Positions 1 to 16,008 of a stretch of 64,000 nucleotides of DNA are shown here, in pieces. The position numbers and the translations under genes are program-made. Position 1 is the stretch's first letter. Every line of letters starts with the position of its first letter. The notes under the pieces were generated by a model, which did not search any database, was not told the origin of the DNA, and saw nothing but the letters and a program-made list of their open reading frames with translations. This DNA is from Bryum argenteum (Eukaryota; Streptophyta; Bryopsida; Bryales; Bryaceae): positions 10,300,345-10,364,344 of the forward strand of contig CM073326.1 of the NCBI GenBank assembly GCA_037043015.1. The letters are read 5' to 3'.

Positions 1-914
1 AAATTTCTCCCAGCTTCTAATCTTACTGGTACTGTGCCAATCGCCTTAACTTGTCGGGTATGGGTACCTCCACCTTAGTTCTAGTTGTTTGAGGAAGAAG
101 AACTCCAAACCTATTTGAGGTTGGCATGAATAGAGAGTTTGTTTGGACTATAATCCTTGAATGTAAGTCTAGAAGTCATGACATTTTAGAGCATTCTCAC
201 TTTGTACGATTTATGTAATGGACATGTTGGTACTTGGTAATAACTAAGATAGAGGCACCTACTTTTGTAGCGCACCTATTTTACTTGTAGATGAGATTTT
301 TGGAACATGGAAACTCGCCATAGATGAAAACTTTAAATTGTACAGAAATGATGACTTTTAGTGACTTTTAAACACATGAATCAAATCATACATTGTTTAG
401 TTTTGGCCACATATCTAACGACAAAATACTCCAAGCAAGGGGGAAAATTTAATAATAAGGAATAAAAGTGCAACTTTCTAGCAACAACAATCTTTGAGTA
501 ACTTTCCACCATAAATTATAATTTTCTTGTACAGTGTCATCTTAAACCACTATAAGGACTCATCATAATGATAAAATAATGGAGATACTAGACCACTTCA
601 AAATTGGGTGTAAATCTATTTTTATTTTTATTTTTATTTTTTAAAATTTAGGGCAAGAAATCATTCTTCCGAAAAAAATCGGTGCATGGCGATGATTTAG
701 CTTTGCTAACTTACGCCAAACAATATTCTTACTTTTGGTTATATATAGTGCTACATAGTTAGTAGTACTTAGGAACCCTACTATCAAAACCTCATATAAG
801 TCATTTTTCTTATCTCTTTACGATTTAAGGTGCTCCAATCACCAACATCATCCTCAGTGCATTCCAATCTATAATTTTAAATCTTTATGAGTATTAACTT
901 CGCAATGTGTTCTA
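1..914. other. AT-rich intergenic sequence
   Basis: No coding frame with family similarity is visible. The only structured piece is a short retroposon-tail fragment near position 100, listed separately. Confidence 0.5.
95..150 (-). repeat. Retroposon 3'-tail fragment (hairpin type)
   Basis: Read on the minus strand this piece has the order seen at the 3' end of the LINE at 41-56 kb: a CTCTATTCATGCC stretch, a stem-loop with arms CCAACCT and AGGTTTGG, then GAGTTCTTC. It is probably a 5'-truncated copy of that LINE or of a SINE that shares its tail. No target-site duplication was found. Confidence 0.5.
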
Positions 915-1106
915 CTCCCTCGATCTCTCTCACAAAAGCACCATGATTTAGTTTAAGCACCCGTCTTACAATAATACCTAGATTTTATATTAATGAGTGA
1001 TCCAGACCTTCCAAACCATATTCAACTATATCAAATGAATAATCTAGACCATGAGATGAATCCAACCATTTTAGCAAATCATGGTATTTTTTTAGGCCAA
1101 AGGGAG
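915..1106. mobile_element. Stowaway-like MITE (Tc1/mariner type)
   Basis: The left end CTCCCTCGATCTC and the right end GGCCAAAGGGAG form inverted termini of the CTCCCT type typical of plant Stowaway elements. The inversion continues inward through CCATGATTT and its complement AAATCATGG. Both ends are flanked by TA (913-914 and 1107-1108), the expected target duplication. At 192 bp it has no coding capacity. Confidence 0.7.
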
Positions 1107-1220
1107 TATAAGTTATAATCTCAAATTATACATACAACTTTTCATGATAACATGAATACAAATTCCAATACAACCATGTGCTTTGATTACTACAAATTTT
1201 CTTCAAAACAATCAAAAAAA

Positions 1221-1490
1221 TTCTATTATGTTGAATCTAAATATTCTATTATGTTAAAGCTGAATATTCTATTGAGTTGAAGCTAAAATTTCTTTTACAC
1301 TGAATCTAAATTTTCTATTATATTAAATCTAAAATTTCTATCATGTTGAATCTAAGTAGTCTATTATGTTGAAGCTAAATATTATATTGTGTTGAAGCTA
1401 ATAATATTTTCTATTATATTGAAGCTAAATTTTCTATCATGTTGAATCTAAATTACCTTTTATGTTGAATATAAATTTATTATGTTTAAA
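1221..1490. repeat. Degenerate 20-23 bp tandem repeat
   Basis: About eleven imperfect copies of a unit close to TTCTATTATGTTGAATCTAA follow one another, varying by substitutions and small indels. The array ends about 550 bp before the start codon of the guanosine deaminase gene. No function is evident. Confidence 0.75.
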
Positions 1491-2047
1491 ATAATTTTTG
1501 TATCATTTAAATTTTTTTTAAAATGAAGGGTAGAGAGTTCACTAACGACGGAATTAGGTGACCCAAATTGTGTAATCAACTTGTTGATGAACTCCCGAAA
1601 GCTCAAGAATAGCCCTAATTCCATCGTCTCTCTCGCCATTCGCCTCTTCCACGCTCGCTCACTCACATGACTCGTTCCCGATTCCACAGAGCCAGGTACG
1701 CAGATCGATCAATTTTTTCCAATTCATGCTCGGGTCCACTTCGTAGGAAAGCGATTTTCGTAACTTACATTCTTCTTCGCCAGATTCCCGATTCCTTGCA
1801 TTTGACTTGTGCTACACTTGGGGACGTTTCACGAGCTTATCTCCTCCTCCTTTGTCGGCAACCATTGTCTGTATCAACAATTACTGTAACTAATCGTTCT
1901 CTGAGAGATCGCGAAGCTTGGATCACATTTTAGGGTTGCACCGACCTTGTTAAGAGAGATCTCAAGGTGTCCTTTTACATGGTTGACGAGCAGCAGGTAG
2001 TGGAGACAAGTATGGAAAATTAGCTTTGCCGGGCCAAATTGAGAACC

Positions 2048-3763
<1,716 letters not shown>

Positions 3764-5500
3764 TGGGGTGCATCAAGTAGGTAAAGGAACAGTGATTTGA
3801 TAGTTGTCACTTGTTCAGGATCACGTCCAATCTAGAGGTGTAGATTAGAAGGTGGTGGAATAGACATGCTCGTCCAGAAGCTGCGATATCACGTGCAGCA
3901 ATAACACTTCCTGTTCCAATTAGGATCATTGCTTGATTGAATCAGGTGTGCGTTGTCCCGTAACAGTTTGTGACAAGAATGACCCGTGATTTTTGTTACC
4001 ATTGTGACTCAGAATCGCATTTTCGATCGAATCCTTTCTCAGCCTTGTCGTTTTCTAGCATGGCTGATATCTTTTGACAACGTGAAGAGCATGATATGAT
4101 ACTCGTAAGACTTGGCATTGGTCGTAAGCATTAGAATCGTGGAGCTTTGACTCTTGTAGCATCGGAGAATAAGGAGGTAGAGGCATCATAGCGTTGTAGA
4201 CTTGCAACATGAGAGAGTTCCTTGAGATTCTAAATCTTGGATCTGCTCCTCCTGTGTTGAGTGCCCTCATAGAGATGGTGGTACTTTGGCTTCGTTTTAG
4301 TTTAGCATACATAAGTGAGATAGTAAAGTAATTTTGTTTTGTCAGTCATTGCGAAGTTCGAGATAACCTTCGTACAATGACTTTGAGGTTGTGCATCACG
4401 GGTATTGTTCATAATTTAGATGTTCAAATCAAAGTTCTTGAACTCAAATGGTACGTAATAAACATGATTGTTCAGTAACATGTACTGTCTTCGTTCATTT
4501 TTAGCACTATGAGAGCTACATTCGATGACTCAAAAGTACATATTAGGTCGTGACGTAGTGTGAGGGACCTCTACTTCGTGTCCCAATCATAGTTGCACTT
4601 TGTCAGCTCGGCTCTGCATACGAAGCGATGATTCTATTGAGCATGTACTGTACAGTGTACAGTGAGCTGAATGACTTCTCCCGAAAACGAGCCATCCAGT
4701 AAGAAAACGGAATCTTCCACCTGCGCTTTAGCTCCCATTTCCTGGCCAGTGAATTGCCAGACATTCACACACTGTTCAAGTATTTCACCGACCTCCATGC
4801 AATTACTAGGAATGGCATGGCAGGCTGTAAGGTAGAAATACCACAAATAGTAATTGTTTCACTAAAACAAAATTCTAATTCTTTGATGCAAGTTTGCCCA
4901 TATTAGCAGAACCTCCATCGAAAAGACAATGAAATTTGTTGTTGGTATGTAAAGTCCGTTAACCCCTTTCTCGGGAGTTTGCTTGTATGAATTAAGCAAG
5001 TGTTATTGCAAAAATGCATTGATAACAATTCTTGCGTCGTTACCCATGGTTAAAACAATGTTATGCCATTTCTTTAAGCATATTAGGTCATTATTGCTTC
5101 GGTCTCTAAGGATCAGACCCGCAACGTGATATGCCCTTGAGTAAGGGCATAACATCACACAACGACAATCTCATTTTGTGATCACTTAGTATGAATCAAC
5201 CAAATTTCCTTGTCTAGAATGACTTGTCAACGAGATCTTTTCCACAATTATGGATATAAGTAAGCTAAATTATAAGAACTCATCCATCTCTTTGTATATT
5301 CAAAACCATCATAAGTTGGATTTGGGCCATACATTGATTGCCTTGGAGTTTGAAATTGAGTGGGAAACTAGGAACATGCAATCTATTTTTCATGCAACTT
5401 TATATAAAAATAACTTTTCACTTATTAACTTTTTACTTTTCATGATGTGTTTTACTAAGACCACAACAACATCTTTTACTTACATGTAAGCATCCACAAA
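3764..5500. other. Intergenic region, no gene recognised
   Basis: The first few hundred bases are probably the GSDA 3' untranslated region. I see no conserved coding frame or structured repeat in the remainder. Confidence 0.5.
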
Positions 5501-6030
5501 GGCACCACAAGCCTTGGCTTGGTGATTAGGGCTTAGGCCCCCAATGAGGAGGTCGTGGGTTCTATTCCCCATGCCCGCGTGGTGCTCACCACCATAGTCC
5601 ACCCAACTATTGTGGGGGGTCCTTGGACCTTGTTGTGTGGGTACCTTAAAGCCCTTTGGGGGGATACTATGTCAAGTATCTTCAAGGCACTAGTAACTAG
5701 CTAGTTATAAGCCCTTTGAGGAATACTATCACTAGTAGAAAATGGCAAAAAAGTGACGGCCGTAATGAAAATATCAAAATAAATTATGATATCTGTCACT
5801 TTTTATTAGATTTTTTTTTTTTTGTTGTAATAAGCATACCACACTGTAATAAATCAGTAAAAAATTAAGAAAAAGTGATAAATGTAATAATTTATTTTGA
5901 CGTTATTCGAAGCACAATTAAATCTCACACTTTGTGTCATTCCGGTCAAGTCATTATGGCAGTCACTATTTTGCCATTTTCTACTAGTGTATGTCAGGTA
6001 TCTTTAAGGCGCTAGTAACTAGCTAGTTAT
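5501..6030 (+). repeat. tRNA-derived SINE-like element (copy 1) with duplicated tail
   Basis: The head carries a Pol III A-box-like GGCTTGGTGATTAGGG near 5516-5531 and a B-box-like GTGGGTTCTATTCCCC at 5555-5570. A second copy lies at 33139. The last about 60 bp (5651-5710, CCCTTTGGGGGGATACTATG through ACTAGCTAGTTATAA) are repeated in tandem from 5711, and the second repeat is split by a CACTA MITE. Assignment to a named SINE family is not possible from sequence alone. Confidence 0.6.
5730..5989. mobile_element. CACTA-type MITE with TAT target duplication
   Basis: The 260-bp element begins CACTAGTAGAAAATGGCAAA and ends with the inverse TTTGCCATTTTCTACTAGTG. Inversion continues inward (AAGTGACGGCCGTAAT against ATTATGGCAGTCACTATT). 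The 3-bp target duplication TAT is present on both sides (5727-5729 and 5990-5992), as expected for CACTA elements. It is non-coding. The tandem neighbour of the disrupted repeat (5651-5710) preserves the empty site with a single TAT, so the insertion can be read directly. Confidence 0.9.
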
Positions 6031-6052
6031 GATGTTCACCCTCAAGAGGAGA

Positions 6053-6140
6053 AGTAGTAATGTTCCAATTTCCATGAACGGGCACTTCATTCACGCCAGC
6101 CTCTTAGAAAGGGACCAGAGTTTCTATCTATCTCTGTGCG
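6053..6140 (+). repeat. Retroposon 3'-tail fragment
   Basis: CACTTCATTCACGCC is followed by an imperfect stem (CCAGCCTCTT against AAGGGACCAG), then AGTTTC and a short TATCTATC run. This is the tail order of the LINE at 41-56 kb. No clear target duplication was found. Confidence 0.5.
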
Positions 6141-6784
6141 TCATGAGTTAAATAGTGCGGTTTAAACTATATCCTGTAATTAGAGTGAATACCACCATTG
6201 ATAAATGCCATCGAATTAACCACCTCCGTAGATACATTTGTACGTGGAAGTACCAACCCCCGTAACACGACACTGTTAATAACGCGGTACAACCGGTATT
6301 GTTGGTCGTCACCCGATCGCCACGTGCTCCTTGCCACTACCTACCTTCCTACCAGCCTGTCTAAAGCCCCGAAGATTCCCGTCCCAAGCCACCAACCACT
6401 CGGTATGAAATTCGTAACTTACTGGTACCTTGGATGTTGCGCTACAGCTCTCCGATCAACTCCTCCACCCTCCGACTCGCCATCATTTTGTACACTCGCT
6501 TGCGATTCCCGCAAGCCGAGCTGCTAAAAATCTTCAACCCTTCCAGCTTCTGCATCCTCGTAAGCGATCTCGAACTTCCTCCGATTCTAGTCACACTTTC
6601 GAAATTAATTTTGGATCCCTCAACTCTGAGATCAGACCGTTGCGACAGAGTGTGAATCTTGTTTGTTAGAAGCTGTTGGATGAATGGAGCACGTATAGCA
6701 GAGCTCTTTGTGAAAGGTCTTGTATGATCTGTGTTTTTTTGTAACCCTCGGATGCGGTTTGTTAGCTCAGTCGAGTAAGTAAGG

Positions 6785-9700
6785 ATGCCGGAGGATGGAC
6801 TGGAAAGGGGAGCTGACGAGCCGCGGACTCATGATGGAGTCCACGGTCATGCGCACAAGCATGGGCACAAGCATGAGAAGAAGACGACGGTGGGCGGCAT
6901 GCATGGCGTTGGTGCGCTCAGCGAATTGGCCAAGGACAAGGTTAAAGGAGGTAAAAGTTTTGTTGAGAGCTTCTTAACCCTTTTCTAGTATATTTAAATC
7001 CTTAGTCGTCAAATCCACAAACTAGTATGGAACGCCTCATGCGTTGGCGGAAACTTCACTACCAGTACGTACATGATCATTATTCAGCATGCAAAATGTC
7101 AGCTCAGGTCAAGGACAGATATTTTGGAACCCTAACCGTGGCAATGATTCACTCTCACAAAAATGATTTCGAAGCTGTTTTGAGTAGTTACTCTTGCATT
7201 GTCAAAATTACAGCATTATGATGTGTAAATGGACGAAAACTGTCTTGTTACGAGCCAAATTTATGATAGTGAGGGCTCTCTGAAGTAAATTGCGTTCTAA
7301 GAATGCACTCGCGATGCCTGAGACTAGAAAGTTTCATTCTTTCGTCTGAGCAATGGCACAAGGATCTTTTTCCTGCAGGTCCATCTGGGATCTTAGAAGC
7401 AGGAAAGCTTAAATGTAGATGCCCTTAAATGTAGAGTAATAGCACAGAGCTTCGTAGTCATGCCTTGATGTATAGTAACGGTATGTAGTAATTCTATTAG
7501 GCTTGATAGTCTCGCCAGTAGGTCGTTTTGATCGTATATAGTTGGAGAGATGCTGTCCAAGAGCTGCACGGTCGTTTGTTGTTGAGCGTTTCTTCATCGT
7601 CGATTGTGCTTGTTGGTCTCATCCAGGACACAGTAACTCAGGACGAAAGGGGGACCGTCCCGCCACGCAGGGCACCGCCATCGACGTTCCCGTCGAGGAA
7701 GACACCATGCAGGTATGGACATTGTTTCGCGCATTTCCACACTTGCTCTTAACAAGAGCCTCCTCAATTACCTTACTTTTCTATAATTCTTTCTTCCATA
7801 ATTCTTTCTTCTTATCGTGTCGGAGGCACATATTGAAAGGCAGTTGTAGTAATTGGTATCTTACGCTCAAAGAATGCTTCTCTATCGAAAGCAAAAGCAA
7901 TTTCTAGGAATTACCCCCTTCAGACTCTGGACGATGAATGATTAATGATATGGAAAGGTGCAGTTCACATTCATCAAAAGCGTGTCGTGATTATGAAACG
8001 CTCGACATGTATCGATGGCATGAATGTCAGTGACTGAAAACAGAAGTTGAGATAGGCTGCATTATGATATGATGCAGGAGCTTGTGAATCAAAAAACACT
8101 GCTGCATGGAACGCTGGAGGTTCACATTGTAGAAGCTCGGAACCTGCCGAACATGGACATGGTATCCGAGAAATTTCGGCAGCTTTTCTCATGTGTTACA
8201 GTATGCAAGGCAGCAGTAGCAACAGATGACAAGGAGGCAGGCCACGACCACCACCATAAACATAAACCAAAGGTGATCACTAGCGACCCGTACGCGGCAG
8301 TCAACTTAGCAGGGGCTCGAGTGGCCAGGACGCGCGTCCTCTCCAACAACACCGACCCGAAGTGGGATGAAATTTTCTCCATCCCAGTAGCACATTACGT
8401 CGACCACGTGCAAATCACAGTCAAAGACAACGACATGCTCGGAGCTCAGCTGATCGGCGAGGTTCTCGTCCCTGTTGACAAACTCCTGAACGGGGAGCCA
8501 GTGGAAGGCTGGCATGATGTCATGGCGTCTAACGGGAAGATTGCGCATCGCAATGCTGCGATTTTCTTCAAGATGCAGTTCATCTCCGTGCACAAGAATA
8601 AGATCTACGTCGGTGGTTGTGGAGATCACGGGGTGCCCAACACGTATTTCCCAAATCGGGAAGGGTGCAGAGTGACCATGTATCAGGATGCACACGTGAT
8701 GGATGGTCAATTGCCTGAAATCTCGTTGGAGAAGGGCGTGAAGTTTCAACATCGCCGAGCGTGGGAGGAGATTTGTCAGGCTATCTTGGATGCTCACCAT
8801 ATGGTGTACATCGCAGGCTGGTGTATCAACACGAAAGTGAAGCTGTTGAGAGACACTACCCGGGCGATTCCCGAAGGTGGTGAGATGATTCTTGGGGAGC
8901 TTCTTAAGCGGAAGTCTGCTGAGGGTGTGCGTGTCCTTATGCTTGTCTGGGACGACAAAACATCCCACAACAACATCGTCAAGACGGTTTGTACTTTTTC
9001 TCATTATTTTCTCGAGTCAGATCTGCATACACTTCGTGGTTAGAGTTTTTGCTACACGTTCCTGAGGTATTTTGAGTCTCCAGTCATCTACGTACAGCAT
9101 CTCCAGTAGTATCTAGATTATATAGTGAGAAGGATTTTGTATCAAGGTATCCTGACAATTACTGATTCGAAAAACCATGTCCATAGAGAGGTACGCTTTA
9201 CTAGCATGGTCTCTTGGATTGAAGCATCTTACTGTCTCCCTTGAAGAGATTCTCCATCTTCTGTTGGAGTTTTCATGAGCTTTACTCCTACTTGTTGCAG
9301 GAGGGAGTGATGGGAGTTCATGACGAGGAAACGAAAGCTTATTTTAGGAACACGGCCGTCCGGTGTGTGCTAGCTCCACGGTATGCTGATCACAAGCTCA
9401 GCTGGTTCAGGCAACAGGTAAGTTTAAGCTCTGCTAATTAATTACAACGTCGTTATTGTCGTTGAAGACTTGGATCGTTTTAAATTTGTGCGACTTACTA
9501 TTGCAGGTTGTGGGAACACTCTACACCCATCATCAGAAAATTTCGATTGTCGATGCCCAAGGTCCAGCTAACAAACGTCAAGTGATTTCTTTCATCGGCG
9601 GCTTGGATCTTTGTGAAGGACGGTGGGACACTCCTACTCACTCTCTCTTCAACACCATGCCCACGCTCCACTTGCATGACTATCACAATCCTACCTGGAC

Positions 9701-12700
9701 TGTAAGTTGACTCCTTCATAACCATTTTATCAATATTATCAACAATCAAGCGTGCTTAACTCAAGCGGCTGATTACAATTGTCTGAAATGCCTCATTTTC
9801 CTAGGTATATTTCTCAGTACAATTCTCATCAAACTCCGCGTTGTATTTCGTATTATTTTGCAAAACTTTAACCTTAGAACTGCCGCTATTTGAATCATGA
9901 TGAACTGACTTCACTGGGCTTGAAAACTGAATTTTAAGAGTATTCTTGGAACATGTTTCTCAACTACATTGGCATCACATACCCTCTCCCTTTGGGATAA
10001 GACAAATCTGATCTAAGCTGTTAAATTTACCAACTCCCTTCGAATATGCAGGTTGACTATGAGGCTGGAGGTCCGCGACAACCGTGGCACGACTGGCATT
10101 GCAAGATAGAGGGTCCTGCAGCGTATGACATTCTCACCAATTTCGAGCAACGATGGAAGAAGCTGGTATCCAGATGGAAGAAGGCTACTCACAGGCAATC
10201 AAATGATGACCTCATCCAGATTGAGCGTATCTCATGGATTTTGGGTCGCAAAAACAAAACTGAGACCCCTCCCGCAGGCGATCCCCAGCTCTTCGTCACC
10301 GATAACAAAGACCCTGAGGCCTGGCACGCCCAGGTAAGTCCTTAAATAACTGCGCAAGATCAAAGTAAGACAAATTCTGCAGTTTTATGAAGTGAGGGTG
10401 CTGACCTTGCGTCTAGGTTTAAATTCTTGGACAGCTTTTTATACGTATTCTCATCACGACTCTGAAGCGCACTAATCATTATATTAGCTTGTTGGTAACA
10501 AATTGATTGATTTGCTATGGTTTTCTGCAGATATTTCGTTCAATCGACTCAGGATCAGTCTCTGGTTTTCCACAGAATGTCAAAGAAGCCCAGGACAAGG
10601 TCCGTCTATCATCGTGGAATTACTGAAATTCAGGCTCTGTAGCTCTTGAAATCCTAACACTTTCCTGATTTCTACTGTGCAGCATCTTATTTGGGGAAAG
10701 GGCATAGCTATAGACATCAGCATTCAGATCGCTTACGTGAAAGCCATCCGCTCAGCACAGCATTTCATTTACATCGAGAATCAATACTTCATCGGATCCT
10801 CTTACAACTGGCCTGATTACAAGGATGCTGGTAACTCCCTTGATCCAGAAAATCCTTCTCTTCCTTTTCTTTACGAAGCTAGATCTGTGGACTAGTAAGG
10901 GACCATAACAATCAAATGCCCACGGCCATGATTTTTAGTGTAATTTGACAACCTGGGGCATCTAGGGGATAATTGCTTCATTGAATACTTGTGACGTTAG
11001 AAGTTAATAAGCAGGCAATGCTTTGGAGGCCCCTTATGAATTTCGTCATGCATTTTTTGCCTACCTATAACATGTTTTGTGAAGAATCTAGTTTCACCGA
11101 ATATCTTTTGTTGAGTAGTGGTGAGGAGCATCATTGAGGTTTCCCTTTCGATTATTACCGTCGAATAAGTTCATTAGGTGATGGAATGCCCTCTTTCACG
11201 GTCTGCATACGGTCTGCATAGTTCTCAGTTGCATTCTATATTGGCTTTAAGCGCCTTATTTGGCTTTGCGCGCAGGTGCGAACCAGCTGATACCAATGGA
11301 GCTGGCACTGAAAGTGGCTTCCAAGATCAGGGCGGGGCAGAGGTTTGCCGTGTATATTGTCATCCCGATGTGGCCCGAAGGTGTTCCCGATAGTGCAGCC
11401 ATGCAAGAGATGCTCTATTTTCAGGTGACCTTACTTCATCCAAGATTCTTGCTACGTGGCCCATATACTATCTCATGTTTTATTCAGTAGGTCATAAGAG
11501 AACTTCCACAGAATAATATCGTTAATAAACACACACAATGTTAGATGATGGCTTGGCCCATTCACATATAATCCGCACATTGTGATACAAAACCATCATT
11601 GAGTTATTTGTCTCTTTTAAACCGTCCATACTTTGAATGTAGAACGGATCCAAGTCTATTTCTTGAGTACCATCGGATACATTGCTCTCCTCTTTGTTTT
11701 AAACTTCGAGTGTACCCTTGGTTGCGTAACATCTATATGAAATTGGTTGTCCTGAATTAAAACAAATGTAATTTTATTCCTGCTCCAGACACAAACGATA
11801 AAGATGATGTACGGTGTCATTGCCGATGCTTTGAGAGACGTCGGCAAGCTGGATGAGTTCCACCCTCGAGATTTTCTCAACTTTTATTGTCTCGGCAACC
11901 GAGAGGAGAAGAATCAAGTGGAGATCGACAATCCCGCTCCCTCTCCACCCGATCCTAATTCAAAGCACGTAAGTGAACTCAGTCTGTTGACCCAAAAGTG
12001 AGTTTCCTGCATGCATGTTTGAATCAAGTGCAAGTACCGAAATCATGAAAAGTAGCTATTGCTTTTACACCTGTATAATGAAAATATCACCAGTTTTTTT
12101 GAAAATTATGATAGTCATTACTTGCTTGAAAGTACACTTCCTTTTCGTCGTGCAGCCAACTACCGTCTGGCTCAGTCGTAAGGGTTGTATGCTGTCTAAA
12201 GTCTAAACTTTCAGTGTTGAGATGCATTTCAGTTTTTCATTAGATCCATTTCGATTACGTATACGCTTTATCTTTGGGTTGGTGTCAATTTCATATCACT
12301 TATCTTTGCTTGAACCTCAAGTACAGTTTATTGAGCATGAGAGAATTATTTTGAGCAGGGTCTAGTTCAGAAGACCCGGCGGTTCATGATCTACGTGCAC
12401 GCCAAGGGGATCGTGGTGGACGACGAGTACCTGATCTGCGGGTCAGCCAACATCAACCAGCGCTCCATGGACGGGTCTCGAGACACGGAGATTGCCGTGG
12501 GAGGGTATCAACCCAAGCACACCTGGGCTCACAAAGGAGGCCATCCACTTGGTCAGGTTAGTCCTCTGCTCCCACTCTGTGAATGAGTCCTCTGAAATCA
12601 AGACTTCCAAGAGAAGGTGCTACAATGAGATTTTTCTACCTTGAAACTGGAGTAGCCATTCCTCTGATCGAAGAGCTCCAAAATCTAGGGTATATTCACC

Positions 12701-13562
12701 GAATCAGTGGGAAACTTCTTGATCCGATCATAATACTAGAATACGAATAATTGCATGTTGCCTTCAAATGTTCTTCACTATCGACAATCAGTTTCTATCA
12801 CTGAGTCCTATAATCGAATAATCAGAATATTAAGGTTTGCATCACTTATAACCAACTTTGCACCTAAAACCAGCAGTAGACCTGAAATCATTACTATGGG
12901 CAGATAGTATCTTTAATCAACGGAAAGATGCAATTAAAGGATTGTACCTCGTGTGCACATGGATCAGAGCATTCGGTTTTAGGTGATGCGGTAGAGGTCA
13001 CTTCTTACATCGATATCTATCTTCATTGCTCGTAATGACTACAAATGGAGGAAATTTTATCATTTCTTCCTACATTCAATTATGAAATATTGATCTAAAT
13101 TTTCAATGATTACGCTTGCCGTTCTGGTTGTAGTATTGTTTAGTACCACAAGAATGTGGAAATTTCATCATTCCTTCTTACTGTTACTCCAAGATATTGA
13201 TCCAATCTTTCCATGGTGCCGCTTGTTGGCTTGTTTAACTTTTTTGGGATATATGAATGGTGCAGATCTATGGGTACCGAATGTCGTTGTGGGCGGAGCA
13301 TTTGGGGCGAGTCGATCCCATCTTCAAGGACGCCTCGAGTATCGAGTGTGTGCACGAGGTGAACCGGCTGGCGCAGGCAAACTGGGAGCAATACGTCGCG
13401 GAGGAAGTGACCACCATGCACGGACATCTCATGCCGTATCCCATCCAAGTCAACCAGAACGGCACTGTGACGCATTTGGAGGATCACGAAACATTTCCGG
13501 ACGTGGGCGGCCTCATTCTCGGCACTAATCAACCCAATATCCCGGACAGTCTAACAACGTGA
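6785..13562 (+). CDS. Phospholipase D, C2 type (delta/beta-like)
   Basis: Predicted 931-aa protein from twelve exons: 6785-6950, 7627-7712, 8078-8986, 9301-9417, 9507-9701, 10052-10333, 10531-10599, 10683-10830, 11276-11424, 11789-11968, 12359-12556 and 13266-13562; all phases close. Domain order is an N-terminal extension (about 1-84), a C2 domain (about 90-230) and two HxKxxxxD catalytic motifs: H435-K437-D442 in HHQKISIVD and H781-K783-D788 in HAKGIVVD. Each is followed by its conserved partner block, [15 protein letters not shown] and [15 protein letters not shown]. Wording such as [19 protein letters not shown] and [10 protein letters not shown] fits plant PLD delta/beta better than PLD alpha. 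The family hydrolyses membrane phospholipids to phosphatidic acid in stress and lipid signalling. Typical C2-PLDs have 810-870 residues. The excess here is a His-rich N-terminus and a His-rich insert in the C2 domain. Confidence 0.92.
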
Positions 13563-13610
13563 GCAGGTGTTGCAACTTATCAACTTCAATTTCTAAGATT
13601 CTTGTAATCT

Positions 13611-15259
<1,649 letters not shown>

Positions 15260-15486
15260 GGCTCATAAGGCACTAAAATTACTAGGTAGGAATTGGTATA
15301 GTGTGGCTCATAAGGCACTAAAATTACTAGGTAAGAATTGGTATAGTGTGGCTCATAAGGCACTAAAATTACTAGGTAGGAATTGGTATAGTGTGGCTCA
15401 TATAAGGCACTAAAATTACTAGGTAGGAATTGGTATAGTGTGGCTCATAAGGCACTAAAATTACTACCTAGAAATTGGTATAGTTT
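15260..15486 (+). repeat. 45-bp minisatellite, five units
   Basis: Five near-identical head-to-tail units starting GGCTCATAAGGCACTAAAAT and ending GGAATTGGTATAGTGT occupy 15260-15304, 15305-15349, 15350-15394, 15395-15441 and 15442-15486. Unit 4 carries a 2-bp insertion (CATATAAGG). Unit 5 is diverged at ACCTAGAAATT. Because 45 is a multiple of three the units read open as AHKALKLLGRNWYSV, but the 2-bp insertion breaks that frame, so coding is unlikely. Confidence 0.95.
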
Positions 15487-15504
15487 CCAGACACCCAAGA
15501 GGGA

Positions 15505-15615
15505 TCAAGAGCCCCCTTGTTGGGTGTTATGGCCCAAAGACCTACAATCAAGGATAGGTCAAACAAACAAACACTCTATTCATGCCCACCGTGCAATAGG
15601 TCTAAAATTCACCTT
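15505..15615 (+). repeat. SINE-like fragment of the shared-tail family
   Basis: The order GTTATGGCCCAAAGACC, AATCAAGGATAGGTCAAAC, ACACTCTATTCATGCCCACC resembles the body of the short element at 31129-31257 (GTCGTGTGGGCATATCATC, AAGGGTAGGTCGAAC, TTTATTCACGCCAACC). No target duplication was found. Confidence 0.45.
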
Positions 15616-15616
15616 T

Positions 15617-16008
15617 CTAAGGACATCTCCACCCTCGCAGTCAATGACGACGCCAAGGGGGTGGTTGACGGTGCCAAATGTGGCTGCCGGCCGCGGGCCC
15701 CGGTATGACCCCCACCCACCTGCACGGTGCAGCCTGTTTACCAGCCTGTCTCCCCTGCACACCAGGATGCACATGCCCTCCTTCCTCGGCCACCCTAGTC
15801 GCTCTGTTCTTTTGTTTGACCAAGAAGATAAGATTCCGGAATATCTACAGTTTGAAGTGAGAAACTACCCCTTGTAAGCTCCAGGACGGGGAGGGTCATT
15901 TGGAGTGACTGGCCTTCAGCCTGCCATTGGCGTCGCGCCGCTGGCTGCCAGATCCCGGCAGGTGGGCGTTGGAGGGTCCGTTGATACCAACGGTGGAGAT
16001 GCCCTAAG
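15617..16008. mobile_element. GC-rich terminal-inverted-repeat element (MITE-like)
   Basis: The left end CTAAGGACATCTCCACC is matched in inverse by the right end GGTGGAGATGCCCTAAG (one indel and one mismatch). CATCTCCA termini of this kind are common among plant non-autonomous DNA transposons. The interior is far more GC-rich than its surroundings. No unambiguous target duplication is visible and the superfamily is unresolved. Confidence 0.5.

Noticed and set aside
8306..9004. Long minus-strand frame opposite phospholipase D exon 3
   Set aside because: It is a shadow of a strongly conserved GC-rich exon on the plus strand and shows no family similarity of its own.
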